Origin: an uncultured Saprospirales bacterium
GTDB lineage: Bacteria; Bacteroidota; Bacteroidia; Chitinophagales; JADIYW01
Direction of reading: 5' to 3'
Length of the DNA stretch: 12,003 nt
Assembly (NCBI GenBank): GCA_938008535.1
Contig: CALLKF010000063.1
Location: forward strand, 1 to 12,003
Below are positions 1 through 7,195 of the stretch, one piece after another. Each line of letters begins with the position of its first letter. The first letter of the stretch is position 1. The position numbers were made by a program, and so were the translations under genes. Under the pieces are notes generated by a model, which did no database searches, had not been told where the DNA came from, and worked only from the letters and a program-made list of their open reading frames with translations.

Positions 1-988
1 CTGGTGTAGCACCTAATTTTGTTGGTGCTTCCACTTTTTTATTTGCTGCTTCTATATCAGCTTTTGATGCTTCTTTACCTTCTTCTTTTGCTTTTTTCAC
101 AGCCAATTCAGCTGCTTTTTTCTTTGCTGCTTCTTCAGCTGCCAATTTCGCTGCTTTGGCTGCTTCTTCTTTTTTGCGTTGCTCTTCAGCTAATCGTGCT
201 AACTCAATTTCTTTTTTGATGATAGCTTCAATTTGTCCGTTTAATTTTTGTGCGGCTGCTTGTTTTTTAGCAATATCACTTTGCAATAAAACTTCTTGTT
301 TTTTAAGTGTTTGTACAACTTGATTTTTTTGTGTTACGGTTTGTTTGAGTTGTATTTTCTCTTTTACTTGTCCATTAAGTAACTCTTCTTTCGTTTTTTT
401 CTTACTGTTAATACTTGCAATTTGACCAGAAATTTGAGTTTTAGTATCCAGAATCTGTTCTGCTTGTACTTTTCTAAAACTTGCATATTTGCGTAGATAA
501 TTTACTCGACGCAAGGCCTCTGAAAATGAATTTGCATTGGCAATAAATAATATCTTATCTGCAAATCGTTGTGTCTTATATGTTTTTACAACTGCGTCTG
601 CATATTCTTTTTTAAGTTGTGCTAATTGCGTTTCTCGTAATTTTAATTCACTAATATTTTCATTTATTTTCTCTGTATAGGTTCCAATTTCTGTTTCTAC
701 TTCACCTATTAATTTCTGACGCAATTCAATTTGCTTGCTAAGTGCAGTTAAATCTGCTATGGTAGCTGCTTTCGATGCTTTTGTTTCGGTTAAAACTTTT
801 TGTGTAAATTTTATTTCTTCTAATAATTTTTTACGTTTTGCTTCGAGTGCCGTTTTTTTATCTTGAGAAAAAGATGATGTATTTAACACCATCAACAAAA
901 ATATAAATTTTAAAATGGAAAAGCACAACAACTTATTGCTATTCTGTTTTTGTTTAATTAAATCAATATGTAGGTCTTTATTTTTCAA
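1..988 (-). CDS. EnvC-like coiled-coil protein (M23 peptidase/murein hydrolase activator family), N-terminal part
   Basis: The 3' end lies beyond the left edge; 329 codons are visible. The product has a signal peptide (hydrophobic core about residues 20-38, likely cleavage after S41, before QDKK), then almost continuous charged coiled coil (about 44-260). Near residues 146-178 is the segment FIANANSFSEALRRVNYLRK, followed by YASFRKVQAEQ, which resembles the hallmark of Bacteroidota EnvC/M23 proteins. Residues about 262-325 are a low-complexity Ala/Lys/Glu linker. Family members end in a LytM (M23) domain that binds or cleaves peptidoglycan during cell division; that domain would lie outside the window, so active versus degenerate catalysis cannot be judged. 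The chosen start is TTG at 988, reading MKNKDLH, which overlaps the DUF4292 stop by 11 bp and retains the signal peptide. The first in-frame ATG (892) would delete most of the signal peptide. It is the last visible gene of the TPR-DUF4292-EnvC run. Confidence 0.8.
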   Translation of the reverse strand, partial: MKNKDLHIDLIKQKQNSNKLLCFSILKFIFLLMVLNTSSFSQDKKTALEAKRKKLLEEIKFTQKVLTETKASKAATIADLTALSKQIELRQKLIGEVETEIGTYTEKINENISELKLRETQLAQLKKEYADAVVKTYKTQRFADKILFIANANSFSEALRRVNYLRKYASFRKVQAEQILDTKTQISGQIASINSKKKTKEELLNGQVKEKIQLKQTVTQKNQVVQTLKKQEVLLQSDIAKKQAAAQKLNGQIEAIIKKEIELARLAEEQRKKEEAAKAAKLAAEEAAKKKAAELAVKKAKEEGKEASKADIEAANKKVEAPTKLGATP

Positions 989-1820
989 TCGTATATTTTG
1001 GATTTATTGAAAATGGATATTCTAAACCTTGAGCAATGTTAATGCTTTGAAATTTTGCATCCATTTGAAAAGTTTGTCCAGCACTTTTTATCGTCAACAA
1101 CCTATCTAATGGAAACTGTTTATTTAAAGTAGTTTGATAATTGTTATAAGCAGAAGTTAGTGTTTGATTTTGTTGTTTATCTGTTACAAAAATCGAACTT
1201 AAAAAATTAGATGGTTTATTGAAAACAACATTCGTTAAAAAACGCGCACCATCAGAACTCATTGAAATATTGCTTGCATTGTTAGCATATTTCGCTTTTG
1301 AAGCATCAAAAAATAATAAATTTCCAAGCAATAAATTTTCAATATCCGTAAACGACAAATCAATCAACGCTTTTTGTTTGATGTATGATATTGGTTTCAG
1401 AATATATCTGTCGTTAATTTTATCCATTATTTTGATGCTGTCTTTTGTAATTAAAACGCGCGCGCCTTCGATGCCAATGATAGACATAGAAAGCCAAATT
1501 TTTTCGCCTTTTTTCCAACGAATGTTAGTTGTGAAACTTTGATTTAATTCTGGTGACGAAACTTTAGTTTTTAATTTCGCAGTGAGTTCTTTAAATTCCA
1601 GTTCATTTTTCTTCAAACTTGTGAGCATTTGCTGCACATTTGCATCAACTGTAGAAATTGGTGTAGTAACCGTTGGTGTGGTTGTAGTAGTTTGTGAAGT
1701 ATCGCTTTTTTTTATTTTTTTGGTGTGATGACAGCCACTGATTATTGTTATTGCAAAAAGCAATATTAAGATTGAAAAGCATGTTTTATATGCTGATTTT
1801 TTAAATCGTAATTTGTCCAT
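978..1820 (-). CDS. DUF4292 family lipoprotein
   Basis: The product has 280 residues. It starts MDKLRFKK, followed by a hydrophobic stretch and the lipobox ISGC, so Cys30 is the predicted lipidated residue after signal peptidase II cleavage. A Thr/Ser/Lys-rich spacer (about 31-58) leads into a domain of about 200 residues with motifs such as WLSMSIIGIEGARVLITKD and IENLLLGN, which I recognise as DUF4292. That family is Bacteroidota-restricted as far as I know and is thought to share the LolA/LolB-like lipoprotein or lipid-binding fold; the precise role is unknown. I chose ATG 1820 because it gives a normal 30-residue lipoprotein signal; a TTG at 1841 would add seven residues. The TPR gene ends 24 bp upstream and the EnvC-like gene overlaps its 3' end, so translation coupling is likely. 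The residues after Cys (HHTKK) are basic, without the acidic surface-export signal known from Capnocytophaga, so a periplasm-facing location is inferred. Confidence 0.82.
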   Translation of the reverse strand: MDKLRFKKSAYKTCFSILILLFAITIISGCHHTKKIKKSDTSQTTTTTPTVTTPISTVDANVQQMLTSLKKNELEFKELTAKLKTKVSSPELNQSFTTNIRWKKGEKIWLSMSIIGIEGARVLITKDSIKIMDKINDRYILKPISYIKQKALIDLSFTDIENLLLGNLLFFDASKAKYANNASNISMSSDGARFLTNVVFNKPSNFLSSIFVTDKQQNQTLTSAYNNYQTTLNKQFPLDRLLTIKSAGQTFQMDAKFQSINIAQGLEYPFSINPKYTIEK

Positions 1821-1844
1821 TGTAAATCGTGAATCATTCAAAAA

Positions 1845-3614
1845 TTATTCTGTTTTCTTGTTTCTTATTTTGCTTTCTAAAATGGTTTTATCGCCACCTT
1901 TTTCTAAAGCACGTTTCCATTGTGCAACAGCATCTTCTACTTTTCCTGCTTTAAATAATATATCACCATAGTGCTGTAATAATTCTGGTCGTTCTTTTGC
2001 ATCAGGCAATTCCATTGCTTGTTCAATCCATTCTAGTGCTTCTGAATAATTTTTCATTTTATACATAATCCATGCGTAAGTATCAATAAACGCTGAATTA
2101 TTATCAACTAATAAATTAGATTTTTTGCTCATTTTTTCAGCTTTTTCTAATTTATTGTCCCGTTCAGAAAGGTAGTATGCGTAATTGTTTAAAACGGTAG
2201 CGTTGTTTGGATCAATTTCTAACGCTGCTTCATACGAACTATCAGAACGTTCGTAATTTTTTAATTCAAATGACACATCACCTAATGCAATTAACATCTG
2301 TAATTTTAACTGTGGTGTGTATAAAGAAAGGTCTGCATTTTTTTGACGTTGCATGTCAAAGCCACTCAACAAAATAGCTGAAGTTTCTTTGTATTCTTTT
2401 TTATTTTGATGTGCCAATGCATTATAAAAATAGCCAAACGGATCTTTTGGATTTTGAGCAATGCCTTTTTTGGTGTGGCTAATTAAGCTGTCATAATCAT
2501 CTAACTCTAAATCTAAAATATACAATTGTATCCAAACGGTAGAAGGTACATCTCCGAGTTGTGTAGCTAGTATATATTGTGTTTGTGCCTCTTTTTTTAA
2601 TCCGCTTGTATACAAAACATCTGCTTTTGCAGTAGTAGCTTTCATATTATTTGGATGCGTAGCTACAATTAAATCAGCCATTTTCAATACATCCTTTTTC
2701 ATGGTTGAATCTTTCGCTAACTTTTCGATGTAAGGAATAAACGTCATAATTTTAGAGTCAATATCAATATTTTGATTACCAAAAACTTTATTGATGTATT
2801 CTGTATGTTTTGTATCGTCGCCTTTTTTGCGGTATGCTTCAGCCAATGCTAACAGTGCATCTGCATTATTTTCATCTGCAGCTAATACTTTATTATATAC
2901 CGCAATTGCCTTATCAAATTGTTTATTCGCTTCATAAATTTCTCCAACCAGAAGCTGGTATTTAGATTCGTTTGGATATAATTTTGTAAGTTTTTCTACA
3001 TCTTTAACAGCATCTTCAATCTTTCCTAATTTAATAAATAAAGGTTGTTTCTGAAAAATCAACTCTTCGCTTACGCTTGTTTTTTGCTCTACCAAATTAT
3101 ACACATCAACTGCTTCTTTTAATTTATTGGCTTTAGAGAGCATGTAGGCCCAATCGTAATAATAATCATAATCTTTGGGTTTTAATTTTACGAGTGACTC
3201 GTAAGTTTTTGCAGCACCATCAAAATCATTTTTTTCTGCTTTTGCTTCTGCTAAATATTGAAAATAATATTCATTGTTTGGATTAATTCTGATGGCATTA
3301 TTTGCATACTCAATGGCTTTATCCATATTTCCAGATTCGTAAGCAATTTTGGTTAGTTGATAATAACTGGCATCGTTATTTTTATCACGTTTTAATACAC
3401 TATTAAATTTAACAACAGCTTCTTGGTTGTTTCCTAATAAATATGCTTGCATTGCTTCAATAAACAATGCTTGTGTTTCTAATTCTGCTTTAGTAAGCAC
3501 ACTTGTAGTCACACGCTTGTCTTTCTTTTTCTTTTTGGCAAACGTAGTATTTGTTGCATATAAAAAAACAAAAGCAATGGCGATAATTCGGATAAATACG
3601 GTTTTATTTTTCAA
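1845..3614 (-). CDS. Secreted tetratricopeptide-repeat protein
   Basis: The product has 589 residues, with a signal peptide (MKNKTVFIR, hydrophobic core to about residue 22, cleavage near A26 in TTFA) followed by a Lys-rich patch. The rest is a solenoid of TPR-like helical pairs from about residue 48 to 580, with typical signatures such as GNMDKAIEYANNAIRINPNN, FDKAIAVYNKVLAADENN and YSEALEWIEQAMELPDA. TPR arrays scaffold protein complexes and have no enzymatic role. The C-terminal block NNYAYYLSER to FIDTYAWIMYK is characteristic of a conserved Bacteroidota TPR family found next to DUF4292 genes. An in-frame TAA lies shortly upstream of the first possible start (TTG 3647). I prefer the second TTG at 3614, because it gives a compact signal peptide and the same MKNK beginning as the EnvC-like gene; no ATG is available before about residue 55. 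It is probably the first gene of the three-gene envelope module, 117 bp after dut. Confidence 0.85.
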   Translation of the reverse strand: MKNKTVFIRIIAIAFVFLYATNTTFAKKKKKDKRVTTSVLTKAELETQALFIEAMQAYLLGNNQEAVVKFNSVLKRDKNNDASYYQLTKIAYESGNMDKAIEYANNAIRINPNNEYYFQYLAEAKAEKNDFDGAAKTYESLVKLKPKDYDYYYDWAYMLSKANKLKEAVDVYNLVEQKTSVSEELIFQKQPLFIKLGKIEDAVKDVEKLTKLYPNESKYQLLVGEIYEANKQFDKAIAVYNKVLAADENNADALLALAEAYRKKGDDTKHTEYINKVFGNQNIDIDSKIMTFIPYIEKLAKDSTMKKDVLKMADLIVATHPNNMKATTAKADVLYTSGLKKEAQTQYILATQLGDVPSTVWIQLYILDLELDDYDSLISHTKKGIAQNPKDPFGYFYNALAHQNKKEYKETSAILLSGFDMQRQKNADLSLYTPQLKLQMLIALGDVSFELKNYERSDSSYEAALEIDPNNATVLNNYAYYLSERDNKLEKAEKMSKKSNLLVDNNSAFIDTYAWIMYKMKNYSEALEWIEQAMELPDAKERPELLQHYGDILFKAGKVEDAVAQWKRALEKGGDKTILESKIRNKKTE

Positions 3615-3731
3615 TCTAGTGGTTGTTGTATGATATTTGCAATGCAAGAATTATTTCTACATTATACAAAATAACATTTTTAAGATAAATTGGCTGCAAA
3701 TTGCGTTGCTAATTAACATTATTTAAGTGGA

Positions 3732-4166
3732 TTACTTCACGCCTGTGTGTCCAAAACCACCTTCACCACGTTCTGTTTCATTAAGTTCGTCTACTTCTTT
3801 TAAGACAACTTTTTCGTATTTTGAAATAATCATTTGTGCAATACGTTCGCCAGTATTGATGATTGTCGTTTCGTTAGAAAGATTAATCATAATCACTTTT
3901 ATTTCACCACGATAATCGGAATCAATGGTACCTGGTGAATTTAGAACTGTTACACCTTTTTTTAAAGCCAAACCGCTTCGTGGTCGCACTTGTGCTTCGT
4001 AGCCATCTGGTAATTCTATAAATAAACCTGTTGGTATTAATGCACGTTGTAACGGTTTCAACATCACTGGTTCAGATAACTGAGCGCGCAAATCCATGCC
4101 TGCCGAACCCGTCGTTTCATATACTGGTAGTGGATTGTCTGAGCTATTTACTATTTTTAATTTCAT
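3732..4166 (-). CDS. dut: dUTP diphosphatase (dUTPase)
   Basis: This 144-residue trimeric-type dUTPase hydrolyses dUTP to dUMP and pyrophosphate, keeping uracil out of DNA and supplying dUMP for thymidylate synthesis in the cytoplasm. All five classical motifs are present and intact: I AGMDLRA (22-28), II RPRSGLA (61-67), III from N76 to I89 with the uridine-site tyrosine Y85 and neighbouring aspartates, IV GERIAQM (106-112), and V RGEGGFGHTG (133-142), the flexible phosphate-binding tail. Length and the ATG start at 4166 match the family. It lies 84 bp after the flippase gene and ahead of the TPR gene. The short leader contains a 7-bp-period repeat, and no clear promoter was found there, so co-transcription with the flippase is likely. 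Nothing suggests a phage origin: its composition is like its neighbours. Confidence 0.98.
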   Translation of the reverse strand: MKLKIVNSSDNPLPVYETTGSAGMDLRAQLSEPVMLKPLQRALIPTGLFIELPDGYEAQVRPRSGLALKKGVTVLNSPGTIDSDYRGEIKVIMINLSNETTIINTGERIAQMIISKYEKVVLKEVDELNETERGEGGFGHTGVK

Positions 4167-4172
4167 TTTATT

Positions 4173-4207
4173 AGATATGAGAATTGAGACATGAGTATTG
4201 AGACATA
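4173..4207. repeat. Five-unit 7-bp tandem repeat in the dut leader
   Basis: On the plus strand, five consecutive heptamers read agatatg, agaattg, agacatg, agtattg and agacata, with approximate consensus AGANWTG. The block ends six bases before the dut start codon as transcribed and fills much of the 84-bp gap after the flippase stop. It also contains a perfect 10-bp direct repeat (attgagacat at 4183 and 4197). It is non-coding and would lie in the untranslated leader. Function is unknown; similar degenerate TGAGA-type strings occur between Bacteroidota genes as far as I recall. Confidence 0.7.
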
Positions 4208-4250
4208 TTTAAGTTGTACAATACTATGTTACAAATATAGTGAGATTTTA

Positions 4251-5705
4251 TTAAGCTATTACTTTTTTCTTCTCTAAAAAATAGGCAACGAAAACATACA
4301 ATAACAAGAAGCAAAATGCAATAATCGTATTGATGAATAAAGAAAATTGCATTGGTAAAATTAGATATTGTAACACAAAATAAAAGCCAACTGCAATTGC
4401 CAAATAAAATAAAATTCGTTTATAATCGTATGGAATTGGATAATATTTTTGCTCATTGATGTAGCCAATAATCAACATTGTTGTATAACACGCTAAGGTT
4501 GCCCATGCACCACCAAAATAACCAATTTTTGGCACTAAGACAATGTTCATCACAATGGTAACAGCAGCACCTACAATAGAAATGAAAGCACCGACATACG
4601 TTTTGTCTGTAATTTTGTACCAGGTAGAAATATTAAAATAAATGCCTAAGAAAATATTCGCCATTAATAAAATCGGAACAATTCCAACACCTTCAAAATA
4701 TGTAGCAGAACTTGGTGAATAATTTGAAAAAGAAAATTGAATCAAAGGCATAAATAACGTGATGGTTAAAAAAATAAAGCAGACAGAAATTGTATAAAAC
4801 TTCATGGTTTTTGCAAGCATCTGTTTGTTATCTTCTTTTTCTGCATTTTTAAAAAAAAGTGGTTCGGCAGCAAAACGGTATGCTTGTAAAAACATCGAAA
4901 TAATCATGGCAAATTTGTAATTGAAACCGTAAATACCGAGTTGTATTTTATTTTCCAACAAACTGCCTGGCAGCAAACGTGTCATAATAATTCTGTCTAA
5001 AACTTCGTTTATCATACCTGCAAAACCAACCAACATTATTGGCATAGCATACCATAACATTTTTTTATAGATAGAAAAATCGATGGAGAATTTGAGTTGA
5101 CGAAATTGAAATAATAGAATTATAAATGTCAAAATACTGGCAACCAAATTTGCAATAAAAATATAGGAAACACTTGTTACATTAAGCGTAAGATTCAGTT
5201 TCGGTAAGATTATAAAAAACAAAATATTCAATAAAATAAAAAACAGAATGTTCAAAATCTTCAAACCAGCGAAAACCATGGGTCTGCTTTGTTTTCTAAG
5301 TGATGCGAAAGGAATGGCAGCTAAAGTATCAAACGCCATCATCCAAACAAACAATTGCAAATAAAAAGTTGGTTCTTTTACATAAGCAGCAATTGGTTTT
5401 TGAAAAAGGTATGTGATTAAAATAAACAAAATCACTACAAAAAGAATCGAATAAAAGGCAGTTGAAAAGGCAGTTTCCTTACTTTCTTCTTTGTTTACAA
5501 AACGAAAATACGCAGTTTCCATTCCATGCGTTAGCACTACTAAAATGAAACCAGCATATGCATAAAAGTTCGTGTACGTACCAAATTCGGCCGGTGAAAT
5601 AAATTTTATAATCAGAAATCCGAACAAAAAATTAATGATGCGCGCCAAGATGCTGCTTACGCCATACGCTACAGTGTCGGTTGCTAATTTTTTGGTGATG
5701 CTCAA
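4251..5705 (-). CDS. Oligosaccharide/lipid-linked precursor flippase (MOP superfamily, Wzx-like)
   Basis: The product has 484 residues and is hydrophobic nearly throughout, with about 14 predicted membrane segments, as usual for the polysaccharide-transporter branch of the MOP (MATE/Wzx/MurJ) superfamily. The N-terminus KKLATDTVAYGVSSILARI and the loop GMETAYFRFVNKE (about 61-73) are characteristic of the Bacteroidota flippase type, as are SNYSPSSATYF and the conserved C-terminal transmembrane bundle (about 350-475). It most likely moves undecaprenyl-linked sugars across the inner membrane; the actual substrate cannot be read from sequence. Translation is predicted from TTG at 5705 (reading MSITKKLA), because an in-frame TAA lies a few codons upstream and the family start aligns here. 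A weak promoter-like pair (TTG, 21 bp, TACATTTA) occurs in the 90-bp upstream gap. The dut gene follows 84 bp downstream. Confidence 0.88.
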   Translation of the reverse strand: MSITKKLATDTVAYGVSSILARIINFLFGFLIIKFISPAEFGTYTNFYAYAGFILVVLTHGMETAYFRFVNKEESKETAFSTAFYSILFVVILFILITYLFQKPIAAYVKEPTFYLQLFVWMMAFDTLAAIPFASLRKQSRPMVFAGLKILNILFFILLNILFFIILPKLNLTLNVTSVSYIFIANLVASILTFIILLFQFRQLKFSIDFSIYKKMLWYAMPIMLVGFAGMINEVLDRIIMTRLLPGSLLENKIQLGIYGFNYKFAMIISMFLQAYRFAAEPLFFKNAEKEDNKQMLAKTMKFYTISVCFIFLTITLFMPLIQFSFSNYSPSSATYFEGVGIVPILLMANIFLGIYFNISTWYKITDKTYVGAFISIVGAAVTIVMNIVLVPKIGYFGGAWATLACYTTMLIIGYINEQKYYPIPYDYKRILFYLAIAVGFYFVLQYLILPMQFSLFINTIIAFCFLLLYVFVAYFLEKKKVIA

Positions 5706-5795
5706 TTTGTGCGCTACAATTTAGGATGTAAATGTAAGAAAATAAACTGCACTGAAACAAACTCATCGCCGTAATCTAAATTCCATAATTAGTAT

Positions 5796-6965
5796 TTACA
5801 ACCAAACATTAATTATAGAACCCGTTTTTTCTAATTTGTTATTTGCTTCAAAAACAGAAGGTATGTTTAATGGTTTAGAATATTTTGAAGTTAGCACCAA
5901 TGTATTGCCATCTGAACCAAGATCCCATAAATTACCGCGTAAAAAAACATTTACATTTGTTTTGATATCCGTTTTCATACTTCTGCCAACCATGGCATAT
6001 TTTATCCAGGCATCGTGTTCTGTGATGTTATTTATATCTGATGAATTTACATCTGATGGTGTAGCTGCGCCATTGTAACCTTTCCATTTATTACTCCAAC
6101 TATTATTCTGCGAAACAAAAGAAGGAACGGCTAAAATATCGACTTGCTTGTTTTCTAGCTGTGTGTAGCTTTCTGGATACCATGAATCTGCGCAGATTAA
6201 AACAGCTAAATTTCCTGCATTTGTTTTATATACTGGAATTTCATTTTTAGTTGCTGTGGTTGTAAATGATTTTTCATCATTAATCAAAAAAAACTTTTTT
6301 GTTAACGGTGATAATACTTTTCCATTATAATCAAAAACTGCAGAAATATTATACAATTTCCCAGATTTGTCAATTTCTATGTTTCCATTTTTTACAGTAG
6401 GATTTGGTAAAACTATAGAACCTGCAACTATTGTGACTTTGAATTCTTTTGCCAATTTTGAAAATGTAGATTGATAAATATCCAGCATTTTATCAGCTTT
6501 CATTTTAAAAATAGCTTCTTTCGTTTTATCGTCTGCGGAAGAATTTAGGTAAGCCATTCCAAATGATGCAAGATTTGAAGAAACCAGTAATTTCATTGCA
6601 TGTTCAAGAGAAGTATCTTGCCATACTGCTTTCTTCTCATTTGCAACAACGAGCCAAGTGCCAATATATTCAGGCAAAATAATAATCGAAGAATCGTTTA
6701 GTAATTTTTTTTGTTTCAAAATGCTAAAATAATATCGATGCATACTGTAAAAAGCATCTTCTGACGAAAAATTATACGAATGTAAATAAGGCGAAAGTGC
6801 TATAATATTGCCTTTGCCAGCATTTGTGCCAATATTTTCTACTTCACCAATTACATATCTTGGATAAATACATTTAGCAGATGTAGTTCTGGATGAATTT
6901 GCCCAAATAGCATAGCAAAGAATTATCAGAAAAAGGCAGAAAAGTATATAATATAGTTTTTTCAC
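5796..6965 (-). CDS. Membrane-anchored nitrilase-superfamily (carbon-nitrogen hydrolase) protein
   Basis: The product has 389 residues. Residues about 4-22 form an N-terminal hydrophobic segment after KK, either a signal anchor or a signal peptide, which places the catalytic domain outside the cytoplasm. The remainder matches the nitrilase fold and the expected Glu-Lys-Cys triad is visible: E99 in ILPEYIG, K224 in LTKKFFLINDE, and C258 in VLICADSWYPE. Superfamily members hydrolyse or transfer acyl groups from amides and nitriles (for example amidases and apolipoprotein N-acyltransferase Lnt). This one lacks the several membrane helices of Lnt, and its substrate is unknown. The region between residues about 280 and 330 is Asn/Ser-rich and poorly conserved by eye. 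It probably starts with GTG at 6965, since that directly precedes the KKLYYILF signal. It lies after the tRNA-Phe terminator and before the flippase (90-bp gap), possibly as the first gene of that block. Confidence 0.8.
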   Translation of the reverse strand: MKKLYYILFCLFLIILCYAIWANSSRTTSAKCIYPRYVIGEVENIGTNAGKGNIIALSPYLHSYNFSSEDAFYSMHRYYFSILKQKKLLNDSSIIILPEYIGTWLVVANEKKAVWQDTSLEHAMKLLVSSNLASFGMAYLNSSADDKTKEAIFKMKADKMLDIYQSTFSKLAKEFKVTIVAGSIVLPNPTVKNGNIEIDKSGKLYNISAVFDYNGKVLSPLTKKFFLINDEKSFTTTATKNEIPVYKTNAGNLAVLICADSWYPESYTQLENKQVDILAVPSFVSQNNSWSNKWKGYNGAATPSDVNSSDINNITEHDAWIKYAMVGRSMKTDIKTNVNVFLRGNLWDLGSDGNTLVLTSKYSKPLNIPSVFEANNKLEKTGSIINVWL

Positions 6966-7024
6966 AAGCTAAAAATACTAAAAATGAAAATAAACATCTG
7001 TACAAATAAAAAGGATGCTAAAAC

Positions 7025-7058
7025 AAAAACGTCATCTTTGAATAAAGATGACGTTTTT
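7025..7058 (-). terminator. Intrinsic terminator after tRNA-Phe
   Basis: A perfect 15-bp inverted repeat (arms 7025-7039 and 7044-7058) encloses a 4-base loop. Read on the minus strand it starts two bases after the tRNA discriminator base, and the 3' arm ends in a T run that continues as a T-rich stretch. This is a strong rho-independent terminator separating the tRNA from the nitrilase-like gene. The plus strand also has T residues after the stem, so it could work in both directions, but no plus-strand gene needs it. Confidence 0.88.
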
Positions 7059-7060
7059 TG

Positions 7061-7133
7061 TGGTACCTCCAGGAATCGAACCAGGGACACACAGATTTTC
7101 AGTCTGTTGCTCTACCGACTGAGCTAAGGTACC
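7061..7133 (-). tRNA. tRNA-Phe (anticodon GAA)
   Basis: This is a 73-nt cloverleaf. The acceptor arms GGTACCT and AGGTACC pair over 7 bp, with discriminator A. The D arm (GCTC...GAGC) is followed by an anticodon stem ACAGA/TCTGT enclosing the loop CTGAAAA, which gives anticodon GAA for phenylalanine. The T arm carries the standard GGTTCGATTCC loop. The 3' CCA is not encoded (the base after the discriminator is C, then A), so it must be added by tRNA nucleotidyltransferase. The gene is a single copy with its own promoter and terminator, and no neighbouring tRNA is visible. Confidence 0.97.
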
Positions 7134-7147
7134 GAAATTTCGAGTGG

Positions 7148-7178
7148 CAAAAATACATCTTTTTTGCTGAAAAACAAG
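7148..7178 (-). promoter_or_regulatory. Bacteroidota-type promoter for tRNA-Phe
   Basis: On the minus strand a TTG (7177-7175) is followed after exactly 19 bp by TATTTTTG (7155-7148), a perfect match to the Bacteroidota -7 element TAnnTTTG with a -33 TTG. The -7 box ends 14 bases before the first tRNA nucleotide, which fits a very short leader. The -33 box lies just after the stop of the upstream membrane-protein gene, giving the tRNA its own initiation site. Confidence 0.75.
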
Positions 7179-7195
7179 TTAGATTGGTTTTTTAT

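Noticed and set aside
19..219. 66-codon Leu-rich plus-strand ORF that looks like a membrane peptide
   Set aside because: Antisense of the Ala/Lys/Glu linker of the EnvC-like gene; the leucines come from complementing lysine, glutamate and alanine codons.
1219..1542. 107-codon plus-strand ORF
   Set aside because: Antisense shadow of the DUF4292 gene, with no signal or domain of its own.
3615..3731. Promoter for the TPR gene (TTTG followed by TTATTTTG)
   Set aside because: The spacing is about 22 bp and the second base of the -7 element is wrong, so it is not distinguishable from AT-rich background.
5706..5795. Flippase promoter (TTG, 21 bp, TACATTTA)
   Set aside because: The spacing is two bases too long and the last base of the -7 box mismatches; mentioned only within the gene entry.
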